Shown one piece after another: positions 8,292-17,286 of a DNA stretch of 40,162 nt (position 1 is its first letter; each line of letters begins with the position of its first letter). The DNA is from an uncultured Roseburia sp. (GTDB taxonomy: Bacteria > Bacillota > Clostridia > Lachnospirales > Lachnospiraceae), in the NCBI GenBank assembly GCA_900550935.1, contig URUD01000026.1, forward strand, positions 1 through 40,162, given 5' to 3'. Position numbers and translations under genes: made by a program. The notes below the pieces were generated by a model. That model was not told the origin of the DNA. It worked only from the letters and a program-made list of their open reading frames with translations, and did no database searches.

Positions 8292-9104
8292 ATGATAGCA
8301 GAAACATTTGAAATGAAAGTAGAAGGTTCACAGCCGGGGGCAAGACTGGATCTATATAGAATGGAATATTCGCAAAATATAGGTGTAGATTTAAGACCAC
8401 TGCTTCTGATGTGTCCGGGAGGCGGTTATAACTATACATCGGATCGCGAATCGGATCCACTGGCAGTGCATTTCCTAAGTGCAGGTTATCATGTTGCAAT
8501 CCTGCGTTATTCCTGCAATCCTGCAGTTTTTCCAACTGCACTGTTAGAACTTGCAGAAGCAATGAAACTGATCCATGCACATGCGGGGGAATGGCATGTT
8601 GATACAGATAAGATCGTAGTACAGGGATGTTCGGCGGGCGGACATCTTGCGGCCAGTCTGGGTGTATTCTGGCATGAAAAATGGCTGGCAGAAAAGGCTG
8701 CTACAACAAATGATGTGTTACGCCCGGCAGGGATGCTGTTATGTTATCCGGTTATTACGTCTGGAAAATACGCACATAGAGGATCGTTTGAAAGTCTGTT
8801 GCGGGGACAGTATACGGAAGAGATGTTAGAGCGTACCTCTTTAGAAAAGCAGGTCTCAGAGTACACGCCAAAAGCATTTATCTGGCATACCTATACGGAT
8901 AAAAGTGTTCCAGTGCAAAATTCCCTGCTTTTGATCGAGGCGATGAAAGAATATGAGATACCGGTTGAATTTCATATGTATCCGGTTGGAGACCATGGAT
9001 TGGCAACCTGTGACAAATGGAGTCTCACATCGGATGGAAGAGGGATTCAGGAAGAATGTCAGAGCTGGCTTCCATTAGCAAAAAAATGGTTATCCTATTT
9101 CTAG
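8292..9104 (+). CDS. Alpha/beta hydrolase, acetyl-esterase-like
   Basis: A 270-residue cytoplasmic alpha/beta hydrolase of the small esterase type (BD-FAE/acetyl-xylan esterase-like). The oxyanion region CPGGGY is at 41-46. The nucleophile elbow GCSAGG gives Ser114, and the likely acid and base are Asp203 (TYTDKSVP) and His235 (GDHGL). No signal peptide is present, so it would act on small ester substrates inside the cell, for example deacetylating imported sugars or oligosaccharides; this substrate class is inferred. AGGAG overlaps the stop codon of the cyclase gene, suggesting co-transcription. Its own stop codon lies in the loop-proximal part of the terminator hairpin that follows. Confidence 0.82.
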   Translation: MIAETFEMKVEGSQPGARLDLYRMEYSQNIGVDLRPLLLMCPGGGYNYTSDRESDPLAVHFLSAGYHVAILRYSCNPAVFPTALLELAEAMKLIHAHAGEWHVDTDKIVVQGCSAGGHLAASLGVFWHEKWLAEKAATTNDVLRPAGMLLCYPVITSGKYAHRGSFESLLRGQYTEEMLERTSLEKQVSEYTPKAFIWHTYTDKSVPVQNSLLLIEAMKEYEIPVEFHMYPVGDHGLATCDKWSLTSDGRGIQEECQSWLPLAKKWLSYF

Positions 9105-9120
9105 GGTAACCATTTTTTTT
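9081..9120. terminator. Bidirectional terminator overlapping hydrolase stop codon
   Basis: A 15-bp stem (9081-9095 with 9104-9118, one G-T pair) has an 8-base loop. It is flanked by A residues on one side and T residues on the other, so it can terminate transcription from both directions: the hydrolase from the left and tyrS from the right. The hydrolase stop codon TAG (9102-9104) lies at the loop edge. Confidence 0.88.
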
Positions 9121-9151
9121 ATGATAATGATATTGCAAGGTATTCACTCTA

Positions 9152-10378
9152 TTATTTTACAACGATCTTTACGAATTTTTTCTTTCCACGTTTTAATACA
9201 AGCCCGTCTGCTCCGAACGCATCTGCGTTGTAAGATGCCCTGATGTCGGTAACTTTTTCATCGGCAAGGGAAACACCACCCTGCTCTACAGCACGTCTTG
9301 CATCAGAACGGGAAGGAGCCAGTCCTGATTTTACGAGGAGTGAGAGGATGTCCAGGTCACCATCTGCAAAATCTGCGGCAGAAAGTTCTGTGGTTGGCAT
9401 GTGAGCAGAATCACCGCCACCGGCAAATAATGCGTGAGAAGCATTTTTTGCCTTGGTTGCTTCTTCTTCACCGTGAACCAGTTTGGTTAATTCGAAAGCG
9501 AGGATCTCTTTGGCTTCGTTTAACTGTGCACCTTCCCAGCTTTCCATTGCATCAATCTCTTCGAGAGGAAGGAAGGTCAGCATACGGATACATTTTAAAA
9601 CATCAGAGTCAGCAACGTTTCTCCAGTACTGGAAGAAATCGAATGGAGAAGTTTTTTCCGGATCAAGCCATACAGCACCAGACTGTGTTTTACCCATCTT
9701 TTTGCCCTCGGAATTTAACAGAAGGTTGATGGTCATAGCGTAAGCATCTTTGCCTAATTTACGACGGATCAGTTCAGTACCGCCTAACATATTGCTCCAC
9801 TGGTCATCACCACCGAACTCCATGTTACAGCCGTATTTCTGGTATAAGGTGTAGAAGTCGTAGCTCTGCATGATCATGTAGTTGAATTCTAAGAAGCTTA
9901 AGCCTTTTTCCATACGCTGTTTGTAACATTCAGCAGTCAGCATACGGTTGACAGAGAAATGAGCACCTACCTCGCGAAGTACATCGATGTAGTTTAAATC
10001 CATCAGCCAGTCTGCGTTGTTTACCATGAGTGCTTTGCCATCAGAAAAGTCGATGAAGCGGCTCATCTGTTTCTTAAAGCGGTCGCAGTTGTGCTGGATG
10101 GTTTCCGGTGTCATCATCTGGCGCATATCGGTACGACCGGATGGATCACCGATCATAGCGGTACCACCACCGATCAGGGCGATTGGTTTGTTTCCTGCCA
10201 TCTGAAGACGTTTCATCAGGCAAAGCGCCATGAAATGTCCAACATGCAGACTGTCAGCGGTCGGATCAAAGCCAATGTAGAAAGTAGCTTTTCCGTTGTT
10301 GATCAGATCTTTGATCTCTTCTTCATCTGTTACCTGCGCGATCAGACCGCGGGCAACTAATTCATCATATAATGTCAT
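9152..10378 (-). CDS. tyrS: Tyrosyl-tRNA synthetase
   Basis: A class I aminoacyl-tRNA synthetase that charges tRNA-Tyr in the cytoplasm. The 408-residue protein has the HIGH-type motif HVGH (45-48), the tyrosine-pocket segments GFDPTADSLHVGH and FGGDDQWSN, the KMSKS variant KMGKT (227-231) and a C-terminal S4 RNA-binding domain (about 340-408). The frame extends upstream to 10429, but GGAGG at 10384-10388 (complement) sits correctly for ATG at 10378, and the extension would run into the leader, so 10378 is taken as the start. It is controlled by a tyrosine T-box leader immediately upstream and ends at a bidirectional terminator. Confidence 0.96.
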   Translation of the reverse strand: MTLYDELVARGLIAQVTDEEEIKDLINNGKATFYIGFDPTADSLHVGHFMALCLMKRLQMAGNKPIALIGGGTAMIGDPSGRTDMRQMMTPETIQHNCDRFKKQMSRFIDFSDGKALMVNNADWLMDLNYIDVLREVGAHFSVNRMLTAECYKQRMEKGLSFLEFNYMIMQSYDFYTLYQKYGCNMEFGGDDQWSNMLGGTELIRRKLGKDAYAMTINLLLNSEGKKMGKTQSGAVWLDPEKTSPFDFFQYWRNVADSDVLKCIRMLTFLPLEEIDAMESWEGAQLNEAKEILAFELTKLVHGEEEATKAKNASHALFAGGGDSAHMPTTELSAADFADGDLDILSLLVKSGLAPSRSDARRAVEQGGVSLADEKVTDIRASYNADAFGADGLVLKRGKKKFVKIVVK

Positions 10379-10444
10379 AAGTCCCTCCTGAAATAAAAAT
10401 ATGGAATAGAATGTACATTTTGCGAACATTCTATGAGTAAGAAT

Positions 10445-10724
10445 AAAAAAACCCCGTCCTTAGAAAAGGACGAGGATATCAACCCGTGTTACCACCTTTG
10501 TTTGCAAACAGCTCACGCTGCATGCCTCTGCGAGTGTCAATCAACACTCCGGTGTGCGTAACGAACACCACTCCGTCGCAGCCTACTGGATCCAGGTCGT
10601 TCGGTGCGAAGCTCAGGGATGTATTCAAAATAAAAGTGCCACGCGCCTCTCATCAACCGGCTGCTCTCTGTCTGGTCTTTTTTATCTTTACTTTTTCCCA
10701 TCAAAGCTGTTCACGTTTGAAATT
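10445..10724 (-). promoter_or_regulatory. T-box leader, tyrosine-specific
   Basis: The leader upstream of tyrS has the features of a T-box riboswitch. Reading the minus strand, the 5' part contains an AGAGAG-type stem I element. A specifier context GAA-UAC-A follows, with UAC (Tyr) at 10623-10621. The conserved T-box AAAGGTGGTAACACGGGTT lies at 10481-10499. The terminator stem pairs 10466-10475 with 10452-10461 around an AGAA loop, followed by a U run at 10451-10445. Uncharged tRNA-Tyr should pair with the specifier and the T-box bulge and favour antitermination. The 5' end is set from the promoter. Confidence 0.94.
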
Positions 10725-10730
10725 AAGGCT

Positions 10731-10760
10731 ATTATAGATTCGGTAAGATAGATTTGTCAA
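10731..10760 (-). promoter_or_regulatory. tyrS promoter
   Basis: On the minus strand a perfect -35 TTGACA (10760-10755) and perfect -10 TATAAT (10736-10731) are separated by 18 bases. Transcription would start near 10724, just before the T-box leader. Confidence 0.9.
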
Positions 10761-10864
10761 TCATTAATTTAGAAAAGGACAGAGAGGATTGTATTTTAAA
10801 GAGAAAAATGTTACGATAAAAGAAGAGTTTTGAGCGAAAAACAGGGGCATGGGAGGAAATAACC

Positions 10865-11665
10865 ATGAATAAAAAAGCGGTTTCTGCGATCAGCATTGCA
10901 GTATTGGCAGGGGCATTATTTTTACAGGCAATGGGAGCAGGTGGTGTTGCCAGTACGGAGATGGGAATGGTGATGGATGCCATGCGCGTTCTGCTTCGCT
11001 CGGATTATTTGTATTATGAGTTAAATTCCATCAATGGTGCAGAAGAGACAAAAGAAAAAATATGGGTGGATATGATTTCTGGAAGCTGGGTAGAGGAACT
11101 TACGGTATCCGATGATGATGGTGTTAGCGTGTCCTGGCTGCGCTATTCGGACGGAACAGAGGAATGGTGGAATTACGGACAGACAGGATGGGAGCCGGCT
11201 GAGAGTGTCAGCAGGGCACCGGGTTTAAGTGTCATTACGGATTTTGCACTTGGGGTCAATGCGATCGCAGATACCCAGGTCATAGAGGAAGAAGACGGCA
11301 GCAAGGAGATCATTTTTACGCTTGCGGATGAAATGTACGAAAAGCATAAGGAAGAGATGCTTGATCTGCTGGGGGAAGAGAATGATGATGAAAAAACACA
11401 GAGCGTTACCTACCAGCAGTATCTGGATACCAGCCTCGATGATGCCAGCTTTGCCTATAAAATTGATGAAGAAGGGGCTTTGACGGAGGTGGATTTTTCC
11501 GTCGATGTGACACAGCCCCAGATTCTGTTAAAAGGTGCCGGAACTTATGAACTGGGCAACACGACGACACGTCAGATGGGATATACCACAGAGATTGTCA
11601 GTGGAAAACGTGGCGAAGTTCCCGAGAAGATCCGTCAGTGTCAGGCACAGGTGGAGGGATTATAG
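10865..11665 (+). CDS. Exported or membrane-anchored protein of unknown function
   Basis: I do not recognise this 266-residue protein. It has a positively charged start and a hydrophobic stretch (about 7-24) that reads as a signal peptide or anchor; there is no lipobox cysteine. The remainder is acidic and alternates short beta-type stretches (KIWVDMISGSWVEEL, VSVSWLRYSDGTEEWW, EIIFTLADEMYEKH), a style seen in LolA/LppX-like substrate-binding folds, but this is only a resemblance. A good GGAGG precedes the ATG. It is divergent from tyrS and convergent with the oxidoreductase genes, overlapping the end of the next gene by six bases. No terminator is visible between the convergent genes. Confidence 0.7.
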   Translation: MNKKAVSAISIAVLAGALFLQAMGAGGVASTEMGMVMDAMRVLLRSDYLYYELNSINGAEETKEKIWVDMISGSWVEELTVSDDDGVSVSWLRYSDGTEEWWNYGQTGWEPAESVSRAPGLSVITDFALGVNAIADTQVIEEEDGSKEIIFTLADEMYEKHKEEMLDLLGEENDDEKTQSVTYQQYLDTSLDDASFAYKIDEEGALTEVDFSVDVTQPQILLKGAGTYELGNTTTRQMGYTTEIVSGKRGEVPEKIRQCQAQVEGL

Positions 11666-13927
11666 GAGCGGATGTTCGGCTCTTGCCTTTAATCTGGCGT
11701 AACGGCGGTCGATTTCGTGTTGTATTTCCTGCAGGATGGCTTCATAGGGCTCGGATGCAAGGTGTTTCGTTCTGCCCATCATGGCGAGAAAATCTGCGAC
11801 CGGGATTTTCTTTTTTGCCTTTTCCGGGTCATAATTAAGAGTTGTAATGCCGCGTTCTACTTCGTAAAGAGGAAAATAACAACAATTTACAGCAGCGGTG
11901 ATGACATCCCGCTCTGTTTTTGGGTTATCCCCCCAGTTGAGCGGACAGGCGGATATGGCTTTGACATAGGCGGTTCCAAAGTCTCTTGCGTAGGCAGCTG
12001 CTTTGGCAGCCTTGCGGATAAAGTCGGCAGGGTTGCTTTCTGCAACAGTTGCAACGTAAGGAAGATGCGTTGCTGCCATGAGTTCTGGCATATCTTTGTG
12101 AAAAAAACGTTTTCCAAACTGGTCTTTGCCGAGATGGGAGGTTGAGCTTTTGGCTCCCATCGGCGTTGAATAGGAGAGCTGGTAGCCGGTGTTCATATAG
12201 CCGCCGTTATCATATTCAAACAGGATGAGATGATGACCGCGCAGAGCCGTTCCGATGGCAGAACCCATTCCGATATCCAGTCCACCATCTCCACTTACCA
12301 TGATAAAGGTGATGTTTCCTTCCGGGTATTCCCCACGTTTTTGTTTTTGATGAAATACTTCTGTCAGTCCGCTTAACGTTGCTGCACCATTCTGGAACAG
12401 ATTGTGTAGATAAGGTACGCGGAAAGAGGTTTTTGGATAGGCGGTTGTGATGACCATGCCGCATCCGGTCTGAAATAATAACACGACATTTCCTTCAATT
12501 CCCATCAGTAAAAGATTTAAATTGACCGGGATCCCGCAGCCCGGACAGGCACCATGCCCCGGTGCAAGTCGTTTTGGCATGGCAGTCGCATCTTTTAGGG
12601 CACCGCCATGTACCTGCATTTTGCCAGATCCTGCATCAAAGGTGCAGGTGGTAATGCCGGGTGAGCAGGCTTCTTCGGTCAAAGGTGCGAAGTATGCAGG
12701 TTGTTTTTGCGTGGATTGGTCTGTTCCCGGTGTGATTCCATAATAATCAAATTCTTTTGCGTTATTCTTTGCCGCTTCTTCAAATAAAGCGAGGGCATCT
12801 TCAACAAAAAAGTCTTTTCCACCGAGCCCGTAAATGCGGGTCAAAACACGGATCGGATGACCGGAAGCGGTATTTTCCTGTAATGCGGCGCGCAGCTCTA
12901 AGGACATATTTCCGCCACCGGCACCATAACTGTCCTGACGATCCGCAGCGAGGATTACCTTTGCATGGCAGCAGAAGTGACGGAGTTCTTCTGCCGGAAA
13001 CGGGCGCAGTACATGAAGTGTGACAACACCTGCCTTTATGCCTTTGGCGCGGAGCTGATCTACGGCAACACAGGCGGTATGATAGGAAGAACCAATGAGA
13101 AACAGCAGAATATCGGCATCTTTATGGCAGTAGCCGCTCACGGTTTCATGTTTTCGTCCGGATAACTGTGAATAGGTGTTAAACAGTTTCGGGAGAGCTT
13201 TCTTTGCCTCGTCCATGGCGAGGGAGAGCTGGTAGCGGTTGTTGATCACATCCGGCTCATTCATATAAGAGCCAATGGAAACGGGATGAGAAAGATCAAG
13301 GACACTGTAGGTGGCATGTTTTTCCCCGATAAAATCCTGGACGGTCGAATCATCCTCAAATACATAGCATTTCTGTTTCTGATGGCTGGTAAAAAATCCG
13401 TCAAATGCGACTGCAACCGGCAGATTGACCCATTCAGCGAGTTTTAATGCGATCAGGTTAAAGTCATAGACCATCTGTGGCGAATCGGCAAACAGGATGA
13501 TCCACCCGGTATTCAAAAGATACATGATGTCGCTGTGGTCGCCTTTGATACAGAGCGGACCGGAAATGGTGCGGCATGCGACATTCATTACCATAGGCAT
13601 TCGGGTGCCGGACTGAACGGGAAATTGTTCTAACGCATAGAGAAGCCCATTTGCACTCGTGGCATTAAATACTCTGCCACCGCCGGCAGAGGCACCATAA
13701 CAGATACCGGCAGCACTGTGTTCGCCTTCTGCGGCAATGAGGCTGATATCGTGGAGCCCCTGTGCTCCCATTAAGTCCAGATTTTCTGCAATCTGTGTGG
13801 ATGGGGTGATCGGATAATATCCCATAACATGATAGTTGATCTGTTTTGCAGCATAAGCAGCAAGTTCATTTCCGCTTTCGTAGAGGATTTTCTGGGAAGC
13901 GGGTTGATTGGTTCCTGTTTCATTCAT
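11660..13927 (-). CDS. 2-oxoacid:ferredoxin oxidoreductase, fused alpha-beta subunits
   Basis: This 755-residue protein joins the alpha and beta subunits of a pyruvate:ferredoxin-type oxidoreductase, which converts a 2-oxoacid plus CoA to acyl-CoA, CO2 and reduced ferredoxin. The alpha part (about 1-400) carries GYYPITPSTQIAE, the EGEHSAAGICYGAS segment and GDHSD. The beta part (about 445-755) has CPGCG near 460 and further cysteines in TGCGM and SACPLNWG that fit a [4Fe-4S] site. It also has the thiamine diphosphate motif GDGGLDIGMG near 549, ending in DNGGYMNTG. The start ATG shares one base with the stop of the upstream gamma-delta gene (TAATG), with GGAGGT ahead, so the two are translationally coupled. 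Pyruvate is plausible, but branched-chain or other 2-oxoacids cannot be excluded. Confidence 0.88.
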   Translation of the reverse strand: MNETGTNQPASQKILYESGNELAAYAAKQINYHVMGYYPITPSTQIAENLDLMGAQGLHDISLIAAEGEHSAAGICYGASAGGGRVFNATSANGLLYALEQFPVQSGTRMPMVMNVACRTISGPLCIKGDHSDIMYLLNTGWIILFADSPQMVYDFNLIALKLAEWVNLPVAVAFDGFFTSHQKQKCYVFEDDSTVQDFIGEKHATYSVLDLSHPVSIGSYMNEPDVINNRYQLSLAMDEAKKALPKLFNTYSQLSGRKHETVSGYCHKDADILLFLIGSSYHTACVAVDQLRAKGIKAGVVTLHVLRPFPAEELRHFCCHAKVILAADRQDSYGAGGGNMSLELRAALQENTASGHPIRVLTRIYGLGGKDFFVEDALALFEEAAKNNAKEFDYYGITPGTDQSTQKQPAYFAPLTEEACSPGITTCTFDAGSGKMQVHGGALKDATAMPKRLAPGHGACPGCGIPVNLNLLLMGIEGNVVLLFQTGCGMVITTAYPKTSFRVPYLHNLFQNGAATLSGLTEVFHQKQKRGEYPEGNITFIMVSGDGGLDIGMGSAIGTALRGHHLILFEYDNGGYMNTGYQLSYSTPMGAKSSTSHLGKDQFGKRFFHKDMPELMAATHLPYVATVAESNPADFIRKAAKAAAYARDFGTAYVKAISACPLNWGDNPKTERDVITAAVNCCYFPLYEVERGITTLNYDPEKAKKKIPVADFLAMMGRTKHLASEPYEAILQEIQHEIDRRYARLKARAEHPLL

Positions 13928-15021
13928 TATAAGATACCTCCGTCTACACGTTTTTCGGTCAGATAAGAATCACTGGTGATCCATGAGTTTGCACCGGCTT
14001 CCTGATAATCGGACGGTGGAGTCAGCAGGTCACGGTTTAATCTTTCATGTGGCTTTTTATCGTAATCACGTTCCAAAGCAGTCACAAGGGCAGCAGTCGG
14101 GCAGACCGCAACGCAGCGCAGACATCCTTTGCAGTGGGTATAATCCAGACCACTGTTTTTCATGGCGGGTTTTCCCTTGTAAGTGCCTGGCAGGAACTGA
14201 AACACAAAATCCGGACAGGCAGAATCACATAGCCCGCAATGAATACATTTTTCAGGAAGAAACAGTGGAATATAGCCTTCTCTGGATGCCGAAAGATCAT
14301 TGGAGATGGTGCTTCCAATGCGCGGATTGACTCCACCGATCGGCGCGTTTTCATAGCCCCACACATAGTTTTCCGTTCCTCCTCCTTCAGGAAAAGAGGC
14401 GGCACGATCGGACAGGGAGAGAGAAGACAAAGTTTCATAGCCGGCACGCAGCCCTTTTAAATTTGCTTCTATGAGACCGGGGTATTTTTTTCCGACACTT
14501 TCTGCACAAAGGGTTTCTGCCATGGAAAGGGGAACGAATCCACAGGCTTTGATGAGGGCTCCCAGCATAACCATATTGATACGGGATTTACAATCCATTG
14601 CAATGGAAAGAGCATCAATACAATGCAGTGTTCCAGTTGGAATTTTGTATTTATCTGCCGCTTCTGTAGCGGATAATGGTGTATTCAGAACAATTTGTGT
14701 ATGCTTGCTGATGCCAGACAGCACAGGATAAGAGGAAATCAGCCCTTCGTGAAAGATGCCGAGAAGATGTGGGTGGGTAACCGGGCTGTTGATCCGGAGG
14801 AAAACATTGTCCTCACACCAGCGAATGTATGCTTTGACCGGAGAACCTCTTTTTTCGGAGCCATAGCTTGAGAAGCTTAAGGCGTTGAGCTTTAAATAGA
14901 GGGCACCGAGTTCGCCGAGCAGTTTTCCACAGAGATTCGCACCAAGTCCTCCAATGCTTTCCAGGCGTATTTCATAGTAGCCGTATTCGTTTGTAACGGG
15001 TAGTTTGACCGAATCATTCAT
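13927..15021 (-). CDS. 2-oxoacid:ferredoxin oxidoreductase, fused gamma-delta subunits
   Basis: A 364-residue partner of the alpha-beta protein. The N-terminal gamma domain (about 12-190) begins with the ESIGGLGANLCGKLL segment typical of the 2-oxoacid oxidoreductase gamma subunit, which takes part in CoA binding and catalysis. The C-terminal delta domain holds two 4Fe-4S motifs, CIHCGLCDSACP (near 262) and CKGCLRCVAVCP (near 303), which pass electrons to ferredoxin. Together with the next gene this gives a complete gamma-delta plus alpha-beta enzyme from two polypeptides. AGGGG precedes the ATG, and the promoter region is shared with the divergent transporter gene. Confidence 0.87.
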   Translation of the reverse strand: MNDSVKLPVTNEYGYYEIRLESIGGLGANLCGKLLGELGALYLKLNALSFSSYGSEKRGSPVKAYIRWCEDNVFLRINSPVTHPHLLGIFHEGLISSYPVLSGISKHTQIVLNTPLSATEAADKYKIPTGTLHCIDALSIAMDCKSRINMVMLGALIKACGFVPLSMAETLCAESVGKKYPGLIEANLKGLRAGYETLSSLSLSDRAASFPEGGGTENYVWGYENAPIGGVNPRIGSTISNDLSASREGYIPLFLPEKCIHCGLCDSACPDFVFQFLPGTYKGKPAMKNSGLDYTHCKGCLRCVAVCPTAALVTALERDYDKKPHERLNRDLLTPPSDYQEAGANSWITSDSYLTEKRVDGGIL

Positions 15022-15082
15022 AGATAGACCCCTTTCGATTTGTTTTCTTGAAAATGTCCTGTTTAACTGCTAGTATGAGAAT

Positions 15083-15112
15083 TGTATACAGAAAATATGC
15101 GTGTTACGGCAA
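15083..15112 (-). promoter_or_regulatory. Possible promoter of the oxidoreductase operon
   Basis: On the minus strand TTGCCG (15112-15107) and TATACA (15088-15083, within TATACAAT) are 18 bases apart, 60-90 bases before the gamma-delta gene. Match quality is moderate. Confidence 0.45.
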
Positions 15113-15135
15113 AAAAGAGACTGCTGTGGTTACTC

Positions 15136-15164
15136 TTTACAACCGGATGAAAAGTTTGTAGAAT
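15136..15164 (+). promoter_or_regulatory. Promoter of the anion-transporter gene
   Basis: -35 TTTACA (15136-15141) and -10 TAGAAT (15159-15164) are separated by 17 bases, about 30 bases before the start codon of the SLC13-like transporter. The single TTTACA is read here as a -35, not as a Pho box, because there is no second copy 11 bases away. Confidence 0.7.
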
Positions 15165-15195
15165 AGACACGGATATTTGGAAAAGAGAGAAGAAA

Positions 15196-16323
15196 ATGAA
15201 ACAAAAATTAACAGACTTTGTAAAAAAAGAGACCGTTCTGGTGATAGCAGCTATCCTTGCCGTTCTTTCTGCGTTTGCTGTCCCACCGGATCTGAATTAT
15301 CTTTCCTATATCGACTGGAGGGTACTTGGCATCCTGTTATCGCTTATGTTAATTACAGCGGGATTACAGAAAAATGGGGTATTTGATGCGATTGGAAAGA
15401 AATTACTGATGTATACAAAAAATACAATGCAATTGATGGCGATTCTTGTATTCCTGTGCTTTTTTTCAAGCATGCTGATCACAAATGATGTCGCACTTCT
15501 TACTTTTGTTCCGTTTGTACTTTTGTTATTGAAAAAATGCGGGCAGGAACATTTGCTGATCCCGGTGATCGTATTACAGACAATTGCGGCGAATCTGGGA
15601 AGTATGCTGACACCGGTTGGTAACCCGCAGAATTTATACCTTTACCAGTTGTCCGGGCTTGGATTTGGTGAATTTGTATTATATATGCTGCCGTATGCGG
15701 CAGTTGCAGGACTTTTGCTGGCAGCAGCAATCATCGGACTGGGAAGAAAAAAAGAGCCGGTTACCATGGACGAGACCTGCTTTGAACAAAGGGAGATACA
15801 GCTAAATCAGAAGAAAATAGGAATTTATCTGTTTTTGTTTTTGTGCAGCCTTCTTGTGGTTGCGCACATATTGCCATATGGGGCAGTATTACTGTTGGTT
15901 CTCGTGTCGGTGGCAGTTTGTGACCGCGATGTGCTCTTTCAGGTAGATTATTGTCTACTGTTTACATTTATTGCTTTCTTTATATTTACTGGAAATATAG
16001 GGTGTATGGAAAAATTTCAGGAAACGTTGGAAATGCTTGTTACCGGACGGGAGCTTTTGGCTGGTATTCTTGCGAGCCAGTGTATCAGTAATGTACCAGC
16101 GGCATTACTTTTGTCTGGATTTACAGGAAATATAAAGGGGCTTTTGCTGGGAGTCAATATAGGAGGGCTTGGAACACTGATTGCCTCCATGGCAAGTCTG
16201 ATTTCCTATAAAATATATGCACATAACTATAATCGGACAAAGGGTATCTATTTTCTTTGGTTTACAATTTCCAATCTGATTTTTTTATTTATATTAGTAC
16301 TGCTTGCAGTGATTATTTCCTGA
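15196..16323 (+). CDS. Ion transporter of the SLC13/ArsB/CitMHS superfamily
   Basis: A 375-residue integral membrane protein with about ten hydrophobic segments. Two short motifs point to the ion transporter superfamily that includes SLC13, ArsB and CitMHS: LITNDVALLTFVPF (about 93-106) and the inverted-repeat hairpin NLGSMLTPVGNPQNLYLY (about 138-155), with its TPVGNPQN substrate loop. Such proteins move dicarboxylates, citrate, sulfate, arsenite or Na+/H+ across the membrane, and the sequence alone does not choose between them. Its divergence from a 2-oxoacid oxidoreductase makes an organic acid attractive, but this is only context. The ribosome site is weak (GAGAAG). The EamA gene follows after 24 bases, so both are probably co-transcribed. 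Confidence 0.8.
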   Translation: MKQKLTDFVKKETVLVIAAILAVLSAFAVPPDLNYLSYIDWRVLGILLSLMLITAGLQKNGVFDAIGKKLLMYTKNTMQLMAILVFLCFFSSMLITNDVALLTFVPFVLLLLKKCGQEHLLIPVIVLQTIAANLGSMLTPVGNPQNLYLYQLSGLGFGEFVLYMLPYAAVAGLLLAAAIIGLGRKKEPVTMDETCFEQREIQLNQKKIGIYLFLFLCSLLVVAHILPYGAVLLLVLVSVAVCDRDVLFQVDYCLLFTFIAFFIFTGNIGCMEKFQETLEMLVTGRELLAGILASQCISNVPAALLLSGFTGNIKGLLLGVNIGGLGTLIASMASLISYKIYAHNYNRTKGIYFLWFTISNLIFLFILVLLAVIIS

Positions 16324-16347
16324 TGTATCAGGGTAAAGAGGATTATT

Positions 16348-17214
16348 ATGACAAAAGATATGCAGAAACAACTGGATAAAAGAAGTATGATGGGGACGAT
16401 CTATGTGCTTCTTTCCGCGGTATGTTTTAGTACCGGCGGTGTCCTGATCAAGACGATCCCATGGGGGTCGGTGGCGATCCAGGGAGCGAGGAGCATATTT
16501 TCCACGATTGTGATCGCAGCGTATATGATGGTGGCCCATCAGAAGTTTGTGTGGAATAAGACGGTGGTGTTTGGTGCAATCTGCAACACGGTCATGGCAT
16601 TTACTTTTGTGGCAGCAACGAAAATGACGTCAGCGGCAAATGCGATCGTGTTACAGTTTACAGAACCGATCTTTGTGATTCTTCTGGTCTGGCTTTTATA
16701 TAAGAAGAAACCGGGAAAGGATGCCATCATTTGCTGCGCACTGGTATTTAGCGGTATTTTGTGTTTCTTTTACGAATCGTTAAGTGGAGGCGGACTGGCG
16801 GGAAATCTGCTTGCGGTATTTTCTGGATTTGCTTATGCACTGGTCATGATGATGAAGCGGTTTCCGGGTGCGGATTTTGAATCGTCTCTGATCGTCAGTA
16901 ATATTTTCAGTATCATTATCGGCTTTCCGTTTTATACCGGGGAGAGCAGTCAGACACCGGAGATCTGGCTGTTTGTGGTACTGCTTGGTGTGATACAGTT
17001 TGGCTGTTCCTACCTGTTCTTATCAAAGGGTCTGGAGCGGGTAACACCGGTTGCGGCATCATTGCTTTCAACGATCGAGCCGATCTTAAATCCAATCTTA
17101 GTCGCCATTTTCTGTGGGGAGACCATTGGCGGGATCGCACTGATCGGAGCGGTCCTTGTGGTTGGTTCGGCTGGTATATACAGTGTCAGACAGGCGGCTG
17201 GCAAGACAACTTAA
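16348..17214 (+). CDS. EamA-family drug/metabolite transporter
   Basis: A 288-residue membrane protein with ten predicted helices arranged as two EamA repeats (about 16-140 and 150-283), the standard layout of the drug/metabolite transporter superfamily. Characteristic segments are GTIYVLLSAVCFSTGGVL at the first helix and, near the end of the second repeat, LLSTIEPILNPILVAI. Members export or import small metabolites such as amino acids; the substrate here is unknown. AGAGG lies before the ATG. It is the last gene of a two-gene unit that ends at a terminator. Confidence 0.88.
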   Translation: MTKDMQKQLDKRSMMGTIYVLLSAVCFSTGGVLIKTIPWGSVAIQGARSIFSTIVIAAYMMVAHQKFVWNKTVVFGAICNTVMAFTFVAATKMTSAANAIVLQFTEPIFVILLVWLLYKKKPGKDAIICCALVFSGILCFFYESLSGGGLAGNLLAVFSGFAYALVMMMKRFPGADFESSLIVSNIFSIIIGFPFYTGESSQTPEIWLFVVLLGVIQFGCSYLFLSKGLERVTPVAASLLSTIEPILNPILVAIFCGETIGGIALIGAVLVVGSAGIYSVRQAAGKTT

Positions 17215-17230
17215 TAAAGATAAAAAAGAT

Positions 17231-17268
17231 GACAGGATAGTACAAGCAGCTACCCTGTCTTTTTTTTA
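17231..17268 (+). terminator. Rho-independent terminator after EamA gene
   Basis: GACAGGATAG (17231-17240) pairs with CTACCCTGTC (17250-17259) with one A/C mismatch, followed by eight T residues. It separates the transporters from the phosphate-linked operon. Confidence 0.88.
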
Positions 17269-17286
17269 TGACATCACGAGAACTTT

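Noticed and set aside
10379..10429. Upstream in-frame extension of tyrS
   Set aside because: The extension adds 17 residues (hydrophobic and Cys-containing) not expected in TyrRS, lacks a ribosome site, and a perfect GGAGG fits the later ATG.
15129..15141. Pho box before the SLC13-like transporter
   Set aside because: There is a single TTTACA with no partner 11 bases away, and it serves well as a -35 element.
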